Source: Bacillota bacterium
Lineage (GTDB): Bacteria > Bacillota > Clostridia > Lachnospirales > Lachnospiraceae
DNA: 64,000 nucleotides
NCBI GenBank assembly: GCA_023457255.1
Contig: JAEWMB010000022.1
Span: forward strand, 74,017-138,016
Direction: 5' to 3'
Shown here: piece by piece, positions 21,601 through 28,771 of the stretch
Numbering within the stretch: position 1 is the stretch's first letter
How the letters are laid out: each line of letters starts with the position of its first letter
The notes under the pieces: model-generated
What the model was told of the DNA's origin: nothing
Seen by the model: the letters and a program-made list of their open reading frames with translations, nothing else
Database searches by the model: none
Made by a program: the position numbers and the translations under genes

Positions 21601-23797
21601 AAAGCTTCCGATTACAGTAACTTTCCAATATTTAAATGGAAGATCAGAGGATGCAGAGGTTACTTGGGATACACAGACCGTAGATCTTTCGACAGAAGGC
21701 ACCTATGTGGTATTGGGTACTGCAAATCCAGCTGCTCATAGCGGAAGATTTGGAACACAAGAAGTGAAGATGAAGGTCGTTGTAAAAGAGGATATTATTA
21801 TTGCTCTTGAAACTTTACCAAATATAGAGGTGGCGACAGGCAGTACGGCAGAAGAATTAAGGAGTTTGCTGCCGGTTACCGCAGAAGCGGTATATCAGTC
21901 TGGTAAGAAAGCACCGGTTACGGTAAGTTGGAATACCGATGCAGCGGAAGAATTGCTTGCAGCAGGACAGGATTTCGTGCTAATCGGAACAGTGGAGCAA
22001 TATTCCCAAGCAATCACGATACAGATTGTGATTGGTTATAAGGCAGTTTGGAAATTCGACTTTGGTATTAATAAAAATGACGTAGCATCCGGTTGGAACG
22101 GGGTTACTGTAAATGCAAAGGGAGGAACAAAAACTGCAAAGGATCTTAACATTGAGTACACTAAGGAGAAGGGATTTGGATTCGAGAATCCTTCCACAAT
22201 AGTAGAAGGACGAAATGAGAACTATACTCAGGAGGGAACTTTATCTCCTGCTGTATATAGGGACTTTGTTCTTCCGGCTGGTCAGACCTTTTTAGTAGAT
22301 GTGCCGAACGGAACCTATCAATTGGAGTTTTCCGCAGGTTCTGCGTATAGCTGCAGTGTAGTTCTGACAGTAGATGGAGGAGAATTTCCAGTCACAGCTT
22401 CTGTTAGCAATGCAGCGAATACTTATAATATTGGGAAAGTTTCCAGTGTTGCTGTGAAGAATGGCCAGATGAAAATGAGCTTTTCCGGAAATACACCCCG
22501 TATGAATATGATCATTATTAAAGAAATATCATTAGAAGAGACACCGGAGATAACAATAACTCCAACCCCTGGAGAGCCAACCCCGACACCGGAGGTAACA
22601 GTAACTCCGACCCCTGGAGAGCCAACCCCGACACCGGAGGTAACAGTAACTCCGACCCCTGAAGGGCCAACCCCGACATCGGAGCCGGTCTCTGGACCTA
22701 CGGAAGAATCAAAGGATAAGTTTGAAGTTGAGGGGCTTAATAATGCGATAAGTTGGAGTGATGTCATCGATTATCTTGAAAATACTACGGACAACGGACA
22801 GAGCAGTAATAATCTAGTGATTACTCTGGGTCAGAATTCCGTTGTTCCTAAGGAAGTATTCCATGCTCTTCGCGGCCAGGAGACTGAACTTAAGATTCAA
22901 TTTGAAGGATATAGCTGGTCTATTAAGGGTAAGAATATTACAGGTAATAAGCTTAATGATATTAACTTATCCATCGAAAGGAATGTGACGGGTATTCCAA
23001 ATACTGCAATCAATGGAATTGCGGACGAGAAATCTACCCTTCCGATTGGGCTTTCACATAATGGGGATTTCGGTCTTACGGCGACACTTTCTATTGATTT
23101 AAGTAAGTACAATACCGATAAGATAGCAAATCTTTTCTATTACAATCCGATAACCGGAAGGCTTCAGCTGCAATCCGTATCCAGGGTAGATGGAAAAGGT
23201 ATCGCTGACTTGAACTTTACACATGCATCCAAATATATTATTGTTCTGGATGAAAAAGTATTATTTACAGAGGCAATGAAAGATATCAGTGTGGAAGCAG
23301 CCGCAAGAACCTTGTATTTTGGAGGAAACCAAGATAATAAGACAAAACTTGAACTTAAGTTGCCAAAGGCGGTAGAAGAAGCTGTTCACCAGGAACTTAT
23401 TGAAGTTAAGGTATCATATAAAACGGAAAATAATGCAGTTGCAGCAGTAACCGCTGACGGGGAGATTACAGCAAGAGGGAAAGGAAGAACTGTAATCACG
23501 GCAACAGTGACAATCGAAGATGTGACAGTGACTCTTTCCAATACGATCACAGTGAAGGCTGCACAACTTAAAATCCTTGACATGACCGGAACTATGCAGG
23601 TGGGGGATCAATTCACATTTAAAGTAAGAAGTTATGGATATAAGCAATCCGAGATAAAATATATGACTGCCAAAAAATCTGTCGTAGTAATTGCCAAGAC
23701 TACTGGAAAATCCAAAGCAGTATCTGCTGGAACAGATTATGTAGTTGTTACTTGTGGAACACTTACAAAGAAGATTAAGATAACAGTAAAAAAATAA
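15641..23797 (+). CDS. Giant secreted RG-I enzyme: CE12-type esterase plus PL11 lyase
   Basis: A 2718-aa secreted protein with the modules of its neighbour in a different order. By eye: signal peptide 1-32; sugar-binding-like domain ~45-240; CE12-type SGNH esterase ~245-490 with Ser251 (SDST), HND 339-341 and Asp454/His457; FN3 ~505-595; sugar-binding-like ~600-745; FN3-like ~750-930; PL11 rhamnogalacturonan lyase ~950-1600 with GDLNGDG, DFDGDG, DVDGDG, GHGD and LGDWRE segments; an FN3 split by an inserted ~160-aa sugar-binding-like domain (~1608-1870); three Big4-like Ig domains ~1877-2131; another sugar-binding-like domain ~2135-2297; a Thr/Pro linker ~2303-2354; and the shared C-terminal module 2358-2718. 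The ATG follows AAAAAGGAGAG. The gene lies 219 bp after the first giant gene and a strong terminator follows. Joint deacetylation and lyase cleavage of RG-I is inferred from the families. Confidence 0.9.
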   Translation: MRKKSKSKIYALSLVVSMIIGNLSGVSASASAYQTLDEAAGYTYYPTSEQVAVYDFGKEVTENTLYSGGNGHGFGDVNYPNPAAGWVGGIYQPRVSVESEGASYVKKVTNPATGKEVLEIGSKVWTETESTGYGVYTYENTSAFHVDLPNADYNVEITLVNPTDKAYTAYLEGENITKENNITVEPNESVTKTIAVILVDGRMDLKFLAESTATEEKSASVDKVYVSSVSIVRQATNAVTEKPTIFLASDSTVQTYDSYYYPQAGWGETLYQFFGEFVEERECENCSYSQSQTYETTKVVIENRAIGGRSSKSFIEEGKLDDLLEDVKPGDYVLVQWGHNDATTSRPNRYASIEEFNVALKYYIEGTRQRGGIPVLVTPVARYSPNANGTFASNFEGYRQAALQLGEVMSVPVLDLTKASIELCEAFGVEGAKALFLHLAAGEYPGAYAGGVADSTHLQRYGAYKFAQCVAKLIEDYEKDDQLEQLKTYLEFKIPAEVPEKVESVEVITVGSTSVSLSWAKAEGAELYYIYRMELMEGQNPDSVDFASAVKYSMSSAEKFTDKGCKSGKTYVYAVRAFNEKGLGELSLKSVVTTKSAMYKYDFDDASSNPVMDGWIQVTKNQMYDVSKGYGWLKAPGNGRYRGNNGNADSSAMADDFCMGEGEFALDLPNGDYEVVIYAGDLLSGTSTTKSSYTAEGIAIGTISVKTAIGTVAAIVRVVDGQLNIGVGGTNAYINGMEVTPLLLAPKGLIYQELQFNETNANFLINFEGIEGAVSYKVYQKSSTDEAFRFVKEINAADIGDLNALAMAASIGETMKYYVTAILADGTETAPSNTISIEMIDPSALPPGRPVNLKNVSTNREEIAISWDAVEGAITYNIYRSERLEGTKGYTGYKKVGVSKEPFYTDMEEGLTVNIPYYYKVQATGRGGVGELSAVLTTPVTETLVRKAAEKLTDRALAAVDLSGNKGGEINVTTKDMNGNELTSGVYLSWRLFEADPADVTFDIYRNNTKIASNLTVTNCVDPDGTANDLYKVIGSSDSSLGVVLKQVETRTWKNYYIEMQLDKPADQVMPDEKIATYTANDMSVGDLNGDGDYELIIKWAPSNGQDNSKDGYTGTTILDAYDIDTATGEAVLLWRIDLGVNIRSGAHYTQFQVWDFDGDGSAEVMCKTADGSTSYQNINGVLEETGYVGACSASELPTNLRNGANDYRNASGYVLSGPEYLTIFDGETGRILDTTDYIPARGSVDAWGDAYGNRVDRFLSATAYLDGENPTAIFARGYYTRTCVTAYDFVDINGDGTGDKLKVRWAFDTKNEPNGKDLEAQGNHGLSVNDVDGDGRDEIIYGAIVLDHDGSLKFSTGLGHGDAMHVSDFIPSRPGLEIFSVHEHTNAKYQVEMHDAETGEILWGYFTGKDTGRGVAADVDPNYPGAEMWANAAWNGIDGGLYSSLSTLEKFIKIADKTPSVNFSLFWDGDLLSELQDHKFIDDGTRYEPVNVNLTKWNYTVKSSEKLLESSEILTSNGTKGNLGLVADILGDWREEIIARSSADNSKIRIYTSTIQTDYMLPCLMENDAYRIGIAWQNVGYNQPANLSYLLSEGLMTSRLMAGKVTSTSATIIFTEASDGVYGHEITGYEVYRAKENGTYEKIDMLELDELIEVTEGGQMIEEPVEYKFDFGSKALQEGWIPINANSPAYEEHGTYGFTQASKALGYSDKAYSSNTSELAAMYNDCVLGWNDIEAYEFKVKVPNGTYEVIYYTYNGSGSQYNQVAVEGKNLPDIRRGSSSITEIVHSVAVEVEDGTIDVINKSSKSGNPAIYFNGLTIKRIVEETQPSEGTFYGFADETVEADTTYYYKIAAVVNGKTSFLSEAVTLRTSVDIGEVPEFTLEDIVEDAFIPEGSTAASLLPAEIKVIDKGGNETMAKAVWDISSLNIAVPGDYVVKAMLDGLTQPIEKSVKVIPNRIVSYEFAGYTKTGNEEPYYTAEAVRNSGDLKLPITVTFQYLNGRSEDAEVTWDTQTVDLSTEGTYVVLGTANPAAHSGRFGTQEVKMKVVVKEDIIIALETLPNIEVATGSTAEELRSLLPVTAEAVYQSGKKAPVTVSWNTDAAEELLAAGQDFVLIGTVEQYSQAITIQIVIGYKAVWKFDFGINKNDVASGWNGVTVNAKGGTKTAKDLNIEYTKEKGFGFENPSTIVEGRNENYTQEGTLSPAVYRDFVLPAGQTFLVDVPNGTYQLEFSAGSAYSCSVVLTVDGGEFPVTASVSNAANTYNIGKVSSVAVKNGQMKMSFSGNTPRMNMIIIKEISLEETPEITITPTPGEPTPTPEVTVTPTPGEPTPTPEVTVTPTPEGPTPTSEPVSGPTEESKDKFEVEGLNNAISWSDVIDYLENTTDNGQSSNNLVITLGQNSVVPKEVFHALRGQETELKIQFEGYSWSIKGKNITGNKLNDINLSIERNVTGIPNTAINGIADEKSTLPIGLSHNGDFGLTATLSIDLSKYNTDKIANLFYYNPITGRLQLQSVSRVDGKGIADLNFTHASKYIIVLDEKVLFTEAMKDISVEAAARTLYFGGNQDNKTKLELKLPKAVEEAVHQELIEVKVSYKTENNAVAAVTADGEITARGKGRTVITATVTIEDVTVTLSNTITVKAAQLKILDMTGTMQVGDQFTFKVRSYGYKQSEIKYMTAKKSVVVIAKTTGKSKAVSAGTDYVVVTCGTLTKKIKITVKK
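22549..22700 (+). repeat. Thr/Pro linker repeats in the second giant gene
   Basis: About three near-identical copies of a 45-bp unit encode a TPTPGEPTPTPEVTV-like linker just before the shared C-terminal module. Position and composition mirror the repeat in the first giant gene, although the unit differs. Confidence 0.88.
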
Positions 23798-23838
23798 GGA
23801 TGTTTGGAAAACGAGATTTAGAGTTCTCGCATAAGTAA

Positions 23839-23890
23839 CGGAGGGGTGCCCTTTGAGTCATGAAATGATTCAAGGGACACCCTCCGTTTA
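23839..23890 (+). terminator. Terminator after the RG-I locus
   Basis: Long stem pairing CGGAGGGGTGCCCTT with AAGGGACACCCTCCG (one G-T pair and a continued partial stem), followed by TTTATAT. It lies 42 bases after the second giant gene and probably ends the whole locus. Confidence 0.85.
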
Positions 23891-24274
23891 TATAAAAACA
23901 CCTAAGTGACCCTTGGTTAATTGAAAGATAATTGCGGCGGTTGTCACCGGATTTGATTGAAGGAAAAAAGAGAAGAATAGTATTCAAACCTTGATTTCTG
24001 TATCTTGTAACTTTGATTTTACAAATGAAACATTTAGTTTAATGACTAAATAAATTATTTTATCATTAAAATTAACACTTATAGATAAAAATATTAAAAA
24101 TTTTACAAGAATTTTAGTTTACTTCTTACGAAATGAGTGTTAAAATGGAAAGCAAGATAATGATTTTAGCAGTATGAATTGATATACTGACACAAAATTA
24201 ATAAAATTATAGCTTTACTCCATAAATTCACTCCCTGGTGAAGCAGTGAAGAATAAGAAAGGTTCGGTGTATGT
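23891..24274. other. Intergenic region upstream of the CdaR-like gene
   Basis: AT-rich DNA of about 380 bp without a supported gene. It contains the probable promoter at 24179-24207. No other convincing structure was found. Confidence 0.5.
24179..24207 (+). promoter_or_regulatory. Predicted promoter of the CdaR-like gene
   Basis: TTGATA (24179-24184), 17-bp spacer, TAAAAT (24202-24207). Good match to a vegetative promoter, about 70 bases ahead of the start codon. Confidence 0.5.
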
Positions 24275-25363
24275 ATGATTTCTAATCAAATCCTTCAAAA
24301 TACGATTGAAGGCCTGAAAGCCATTACAAGAATTGATATCTGCGTAATGGACACAGAAGGAAAAGCGTTGGCAAGTACTATCAGTAATGCTGACGAATAT
24401 GAGAATGCAGTGCTTGCATTTGTGGATTCCCCTGCGGATAGTCAAGTATTACAGGGATACCAATTTTTCAAGGTGTTTGATGAACATCAGCTTGAATATG
24501 TCATTTTAGTAAAAGGTGATAGTGATGATGTGTATATGGTTGGTAAGATTGCTTCCTTCCAGATACAAAATCTTTTGGTTGCATATAAGGAAAGATATGA
24601 TAAGGATAACTTTATCAAGAATCTTCTTCTGGACAACCTCTTACTTGTAGACATCTATAACCGTGCTAAGAAGCTTCATATTGAGACGGATGTCAGACGA
24701 GTTGTATTTATTATTGAGACAAAGAATGAGAAGGATACGAATGCCTTAGAAACTGTTCGCGGCTTGTTTTCCACTAAGACAAAAGACTTCATTACTGCCG
24801 TAGATGAGAAGAATATCATTTTAGTAAAAGAAGTAAAGCAGAATGAAAACTATGATGACCTAATGAAGACTGCCAAAGTTATACTAGATATGTTAAATAC
24901 CGAAGCTATGACAAAAGTTCATGTAGCATTTGGTACCATCGTTAATGAGATTAAAGATGTCTCCCGTTCTTATAAGGAAGCAAAGATGGCTTTAGATGTA
25001 GGTAAGATTTTTTATAGCGGACGTAATGTAGTTGCGTATAGCAACCTTGGAATCGGACGTTTGATCTATCAGCTGCCTATGCCGCTATGCAAGATGTTTA
25101 TCCGTGAAATCTTTGATGGTAAATCTCCGGATGATTTCGACGAAGAAACATTGACAACAATTAATAAGTTCTTTGAGAATAGCTTGAATGTGTCCGAGAC
25201 TTCCAGACAGCTATACATTCATAGAAATACCTTGGTTTATCGTTTGGATAAACTTCAAAAGAGTACAAATCTGGACCTTCGTGTTTTTGAAGATGCGATT
25301 ACCTTCAAGATTGCCTTAATGGTTGTTAAATACATGAAGTATATGGAGAGTATGGAATATTAA
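24275..25363 (+). CDS. CdaR/PucR-family transcriptional regulator
   Basis: Predicted DNA-binding regulator of 362 aa. The N-terminal ~110 residues resemble the sugar-diacid recognition domain of CdaR. A central region (~130-270) has the degenerate GGDEF-like character of PucR/CdaR proteins. The C-terminus (~300-355) is the PucR-type helix-turn-helix with the hallmark segments SETSRQLYIHRNTL and YRLDKL. The ATG at 24275 is preceded by a weak, rather distant AGAAAGG. It faces the ftsE-ftsX-M23-ctpA cluster in the same direction. Sugar diacids such as glucarate arise from uronic acid metabolism, so a link to the neighbouring pectin genes is possible but is only inference; adjacency to ftsE may simply be conserved gene order. 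Confidence 0.8.
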   Translation: MISNQILQNTIEGLKAITRIDICVMDTEGKALASTISNADEYENAVLAFVDSPADSQVLQGYQFFKVFDEHQLEYVILVKGDSDDVYMVGKIASFQIQNLLVAYKERYDKDNFIKNLLLDNLLLVDIYNRAKKLHIETDVRRVVFIIETKNEKDTNALETVRGLFSTKTKDFITAVDEKNIILVKEVKQNENYDDLMKTAKVILDMLNTEAMTKVHVAFGTIVNEIKDVSRSYKEAKMALDVGKIFYSGRNVVAYSNLGIGRLIYQLPMPLCKMFIREIFDGKSPDDFDEETLTTINKFFENSLNVSETSRQLYIHRNTLVYRLDKLQKSTNLDLRVFEDAITFKIALMVVKYMKYMESMEY

Positions 25364-25387
25364 TTCACAGCAACAAAAGAATGCTTT

Positions 25388-25440
25388 ATTGCCGCTGTTC
25401 CGGTAAGCTTCGTCTGACGATAGGCTGGTGCAGCGGCAAT
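25388..25440 (+). promoter_or_regulatory. Leader hairpin upstream of ftsE
   Basis: A 10-bp stem with arms ATTGCCGCTG (25388-25397) and CAGCGGCAAT (25431-25440) closes a 33-nt loop. It lies 27 bases before the proposed ftsE start. No T-run follows, so it is not an obvious terminator. Confidence 0.6.
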
Positions 25441-25467
25441 ATTAGGATACATGGAAAGGATATTATT

Positions 25468-26208
25468 ATGACCGGAACTTATGATATTAATAATGATTTA
25501 AGAGACATAGAAACTCCGGTAATCCTATTTCAGAATGTTAGTAAGGATTATCAAAAGGGAACACACGCAATAAATAACATAAGCTTCGAAATCCGTAAAG
25601 GTGAATTTGTCTTTATTGTTGGGTCAAGCGGCTCCGGTAAATCGACCTTGATTAAATTAATGCTGAAAGAAATCAAACCAACCAGTGGAAAAGTATTTGT
25701 AGCGGGAAGAGAGCTTTCCAGATTAAAACGCTGGCAGGTTTGTAAATATAGAAGAACAATTGGAGTAGTGTTTCAAGACTTTCGCTTGCTGCCAGACCGT
25801 ACGGTATTTGAGAATGTTGCATTTGCTCAGAGGGTGATTGAATCACCTGCAAGGGAAATACGAAGGCAAACTCCAAAGATGCTTTCTATCGTAGGGTTAT
25901 CTGAAAAACATAAATCTTATCCTAAGGAGCTATCCGGTGGAGAACAACAAAGAGTTGCTCTGGCGAGAGCACTTGTGAATAATCCTGTAATGCTGCTTGC
26001 AGATGAGCCGACAGGTAATCTTGATCCAAAAAATTCTTGGGAAATTATGCGATTGCTAGACGAAGTGAATAAGCGCGGAACTACGGTTGTGGTAGTTACT
26101 CATAATCGTGAAATTGTGGATGCGATGCAAAAGAGAGTTATTACGATGAAAAATGGTGTTCTCATCAGTGATAATAAAAAAGGTGGGTATGCACATGCCA
26201 AAAATTAG
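25468..26208 (+). CDS. ftsE: Cell-division ABC ATPase FtsE
   Basis: ATPase subunit of the FtsEX complex, which transmits a cytoplasmic signal across the membrane to activate a peptidoglycan hydrolase. The 246-aa form has Walker A GSSGSGKST (52-60), Q-loop region VFQDF (101-105), signature LSGGE (155-159) and Walker B LLADEP (176-181), with the usual DEPTGNLD continuation. An upstream in-frame ATG at 25381 would add 29 residues unlike FtsE and would read through the leader hairpin. The ATG at 25468, preceded by GGAAAGGA, gives a near-normal length with a short extra N-terminus. The stop overlaps the start of ftsX by 14 bases, implying translational coupling. Confidence 0.93.
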   Translation: MTGTYDINNDLRDIETPVILFQNVSKDYQKGTHAINNISFEIRKGEFVFIVGSSGSGKSTLIKLMLKEIKPTSGKVFVAGRELSRLKRWQVCKYRRTIGVVFQDFRLLPDRTVFENVAFAQRVIESPAREIRRQTPKMLSIVGLSEKHKSYPKELSGGEQQRVALARALVNNPVMLLADEPTGNLDPKNSWEIMRLLDEVNKRGTTVVVVTHNREIVDAMQKRVITMKNGVLISDNKKGGYAHAKN

Positions 26209-27106
26209 TACAATTGCTTATAGTGTGAAACAGGGCACAAAAAATATAAAACGGAACCGTATGTTTTCTTTAGCGTCCATAGGAACGATAACGACCTGTT
26301 TGTTTTTGTTCGGAATTTTCTATTGTATTTTGATGAACTTTGAACATATTATTAAGAATGCGGAGCAAGGTGTCAGTGTCACTGTCTTCTTTGAGGAAGG
26401 AATTACCTCAAAAGAAATTGAACTGATAGGTGGGAAAATAGGGCAGAGAGCAGAAGTTGCGAGATACGATTTTGTAACGGCAGAAGATGCATGGGAGGAA
26501 TATAAGAATACCAGGATTGATCCGGAACATGCAGCCAGCTTTGGTGACGATAATCCACTTGAGGATTCTGCTCATTATATTGTGTACTTAAATGACGTGG
26601 AGATGCAAGAAGTATTAGTACGGTATCTCCAAACGATACCGGGAGTAAGACTGGTTAATAATTCAGAAGCAATTGCCAATGTCTTGTCCGGAGTAAATAA
26701 AGGCTTAGCCTTTGGAACAACAGCAATTATTGTAATACTACTAGGTGTTGCGGTGTTTTTGATCAGCACGACGGTTACTATGGGTATTTCTGTACGGAAA
26801 CAGGAAATCTCAATTATGAAATTGATTGGTGCAACCGACTTCTTTATAAGAGCGCCATTTATTGTGGAAGGTATTATAATAGGATTGGTGGGGGCTATAC
26901 TTCCTTTGGGTCTGCTGCATGTGCTTTATAATAAGGGAGTTAATTATCTCATGACCAGCTTTAGCAGCCCCTTAAAGAAAGCAGACTTTTTAGCAACCGG
27001 TACAATGTTTAGGACGCTAGTCCCAGTATGTCTGTTAATTGGAGTGGGAATAGGTTTCTTAGGTAGTTTTATTACTCTAGGAAAGCAGCTTAGAAAAATC
27101 AGTTAA
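26195..27106 (+). CDS. ftsX: Cell-division permease-like protein FtsX
   Basis: Integral membrane partner of FtsE, 303 aa from the ATG at 26195. An N-terminal membrane segment follows the basic NIKRNR stretch (~20-48), then an extracellular domain (~50-165) and three C-terminal membrane segments (~175-300), the classic FtsX layout. The start was chosen because AGGTGG at 26181-26186 is well spaced for it; the open frame extends upstream inside ftsE without a ribosome site. The extracellular domain is expected to contact the coiled-coil M23 peptidase encoded next. The gene is followed after 42 bases by that peptidase, with the leader-hairpin motif filling the gap. Confidence 0.92.
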   Translation: MPKISTIAYSVKQGTKNIKRNRMFSLASIGTITTCLFLFGIFYCILMNFEHIIKNAEQGVSVTVFFEEGITSKEIELIGGKIGQRAEVARYDFVTAEDAWEEYKNTRIDPEHAASFGDDNPLEDSAHYIVYLNDVEMQEVLVRYLQTIPGVRLVNNSEAIANVLSGVNKGLAFGTTAIIVILLGVAVFLISTTVTMGISVRKQEISIMKLIGATDFFIRAPFIVEGIIIGLVGAILPLGLLHVLYNKGVNYLMTSFSSPLKKADFLATGTMFRTLVPVCLLIGVGIGFLGSFITLGKQLRKIS

Positions 27107-27114
27107 TTTACCAA

Positions 27115-27145
27115 TGCGCAAAAGGCGAGCGCAGGAATAGGAGTA
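27115..27145 (+). promoter_or_regulatory. Leader hairpin plus Shine-Dalgarno, M23 peptidase gene
   Basis: TGCGC (27115-27119) pairs with GCGCA (27129-27133) across a 9-nt loop, directly followed by GGAATAGGAG and the start codon. Same design as at 28739, 33624, 35198, 43508, 49503 and 55056. Confidence 0.6.
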
Positions 27146-27148
27146 GTG

Positions 27149-28558
27149 ATGAAACAAAAGAAGCCGATAAAGAAACAAGGAGTAATGAAAATAAGGAAAA
27201 AGAAAGTATATCGAATGGTCACTTGCGGACTTGTTATGGCACTTTCCGTACCTTTTATAAGTATTGGCTTTCAAGAACGAAATAATATAGCTGCGAAGGC
27301 TTCGTCTACACCCAAACTAGCGGTACTGGGTGGAGGTTATACTATTTTTTTTAATAAAACTTACGAAGAAAAGCTAAAAGAAGCAGAACAAAAGAAAAAA
27401 GAGTTAGAACAGAATAAAAAAGATACGGAAAAAAAACTGGCAGATTTAGAAAAAAATAAAAATGATATCTTAAAATACATTGAGGCATTAGACATTCAGT
27501 TAAATGAGCTTACCTTGCATTTAGAGGAATTAGAGACTTCGATAACAGATGCAAAGGCAGAACTTGAGATAACCAGAGCTAATCTAAAGGTGGCAAAAGA
27601 AACAGAAGCGAAACAGTATGAGACAATGAAGAAACGTGTACAATATCTTTATGAGAATGGTTCAGAGGATATCTTAGATGTTTTCTTAAGTTCAGGAAGT
27701 ATTGTTGAATTTTTAAATCAAGTAGAATACTCTAAAAAAATCACGGAATATGATAATAATCTGTTAAAGCGTTACACTGAAACCAAGGAAGAAATCATTA
27801 GACAGGAAGTATATCAGCAAGCGAAGCTTCAAGAGTTGGAAGCACTGGAAGCAAGTGCTCTTTATGAACAGGAGACTTTGCTTGTGCTTTCTGCTCAAAA
27901 GGGTGATGAAATCATTCGATATACGGAAGCAATCGGAGCAAACGAAGAGTTGTTTGCGGAATATTCCAATGAAATAGCAAATCAAGAAAAGAATATTGAT
28001 GATATTAAAGAAGAAGAACGAAAGCGTATTGAGGAAGAAGAACGGAAGAGAAAAGAGGAAGAAGAGCGAAGACGTAAGGAAGAGGAGGAGCGAAGAAAGC
28101 AAGAAGAAGCGAATCGGAACTCTGATGCTTCAAGTATAGAACAAACCGATTATAAGGAGTTAAGCCAGATGATATGGCCATTACCTGGAGATCCTAATGT
28201 TTATAGTAAATTTGGCTATCGTAATGCACCAACTGCCGGAGCAAGTACTTATCACAGAGGGGTTGATATCGGCGGTGCAATGGGAGCCGGTATTGTGGCA
28301 TCTTTAGCTGGAGAAGTGGTAACTGCTTCCTATAGTCTTTCCGGGGGGAATTATGTAGTAGTTGATCATGGAAATGGTGTTCAGACAAGGTATTTGCATT
28401 GTTCAAAACTATTAGTTAGTGCCGGCGATACGGTTAAGCAGGGGCAGGTTATTGCAAAGGTCGGATCTACCGGTATTTCTACCGGCCCTCACTTACATTT
28501 TAGTTTAGTGTTAAATGGAACTTATGTTGATCCACTTAAATACATAAGTTACAATTAA
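27149..28558 (+). CDS. Coiled-coil M23 peptidoglycan endopeptidase (PcsB/EnvC-like position)
   Basis: Secreted murein hydrolase of 469 aa, likely the effector of the adjacent FtsEX complex. Basic N-terminus and hydrophobic segment (~20-45) form a signal peptide. A long coiled coil rich in Lys/Glu spans ~70-310 and ends in a highly charged EEERRRKEEEE-type hinge. The C-terminal M23 domain (~345-465) keeps zinc-binding residues His369 and Asp373 (HRGVD) and His448/His450 (HLH). Unlike E. coli EnvC, whose LytM domain is degenerate, this domain looks catalytically competent. The ATG at 27149 has AGGAG five bases upstream; a GTG at 27146 and an ATG at 27185 are alternatives. Gene order ftsE-ftsX-M23 supports function in septal cell-wall splitting. 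Confidence 0.9.
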   Translation: MKQKKPIKKQGVMKIRKKKVYRMVTCGLVMALSVPFISIGFQERNNIAAKASSTPKLAVLGGGYTIFFNKTYEEKLKEAEQKKKELEQNKKDTEKKLADLEKNKNDILKYIEALDIQLNELTLHLEELETSITDAKAELEITRANLKVAKETEAKQYETMKKRVQYLYENGSEDILDVFLSSGSIVEFLNQVEYSKKITEYDNNLLKRYTETKEEIIRQEVYQQAKLQELEALEASALYEQETLLVLSAQKGDEIIRYTEAIGANEELFAEYSNEIANQEKNIDDIKEEERKRIEEEERKRKEEEERRRKEEEERRKQEEANRNSDASSIEQTDYKELSQMIWPLPGDPNVYSKFGYRNAPTAGASTYHRGVDIGGAMGAGIVASLAGEVVTASYSLSGGNYVVVDHGNGVQTRYLHCSKLLVSAGDTVKQGQVIAKVGSTGISTGPHLHFSLVLNGTYVDPLKYISYN

Positions 28559-28604
28559 TGATAATAAGATAATAGTAAGCCTATGGTACGGCTCAATATT
28601 CGAG

Positions 28605-28728
28605 GTGCTTGTATCATGTCTAATTTCTATCGAGATTTGTGCCTGAAAAACCATGGAACAAAATCTCATTATACGCTGAGACATGCGTAGGATTTGAAAT
28701 AATATAGTACCTGCGTCATCTTAAGCAC
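28605..28728 (+). ncRNA. Three-way-junction-like leader RNA upstream of ctpA
   Basis: By eye: closing stem GTGCTT (28605-28610) / AAGCAC (28723-28728); inner hairpin GAGATTTGT (28632-28640) / ACAAAATCTC (28658-28667); inner hairpin ATGCGTAGG (28683-28691) / CCTGCGTCAT (28710-28719). It ends 10 bases before the leader hairpin and ribosome site of ctpA. It matches no riboswitch class I can name. Not folded by software. Confidence 0.4.
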
Positions 28729-28738
28729 AAAATTAGTA

Positions 28739-28767
28739 TGCGCAAAGAACCAGCGCAGGATTGGAGG
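28739..28767 (+). promoter_or_regulatory. Leader hairpin plus Shine-Dalgarno, ctpA
   Basis: TGCGC (28739-28743) pairs with GCGCA (28753-28757) across a 9-nt loop, immediately followed by GGATTGGAGG and the ATG at 28772. Stem and loop length equal those ahead of the M23 peptidase gene. Confidence 0.6.
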
Positions 28768-28771
28768 TAGA

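Noticed and set aside
22423..22767. Minus-strand 114-aa Gly/Val/Thr-rich open frame
   Set aside because: Antisense of the Thr/Pro linker repeats of the second giant gene, no ribosome site.
25381..25467. Longer ftsE start at 25381
   Set aside because: It would translate the leader hairpin, adds 29 residues unlike FtsE and has no ribosome site.
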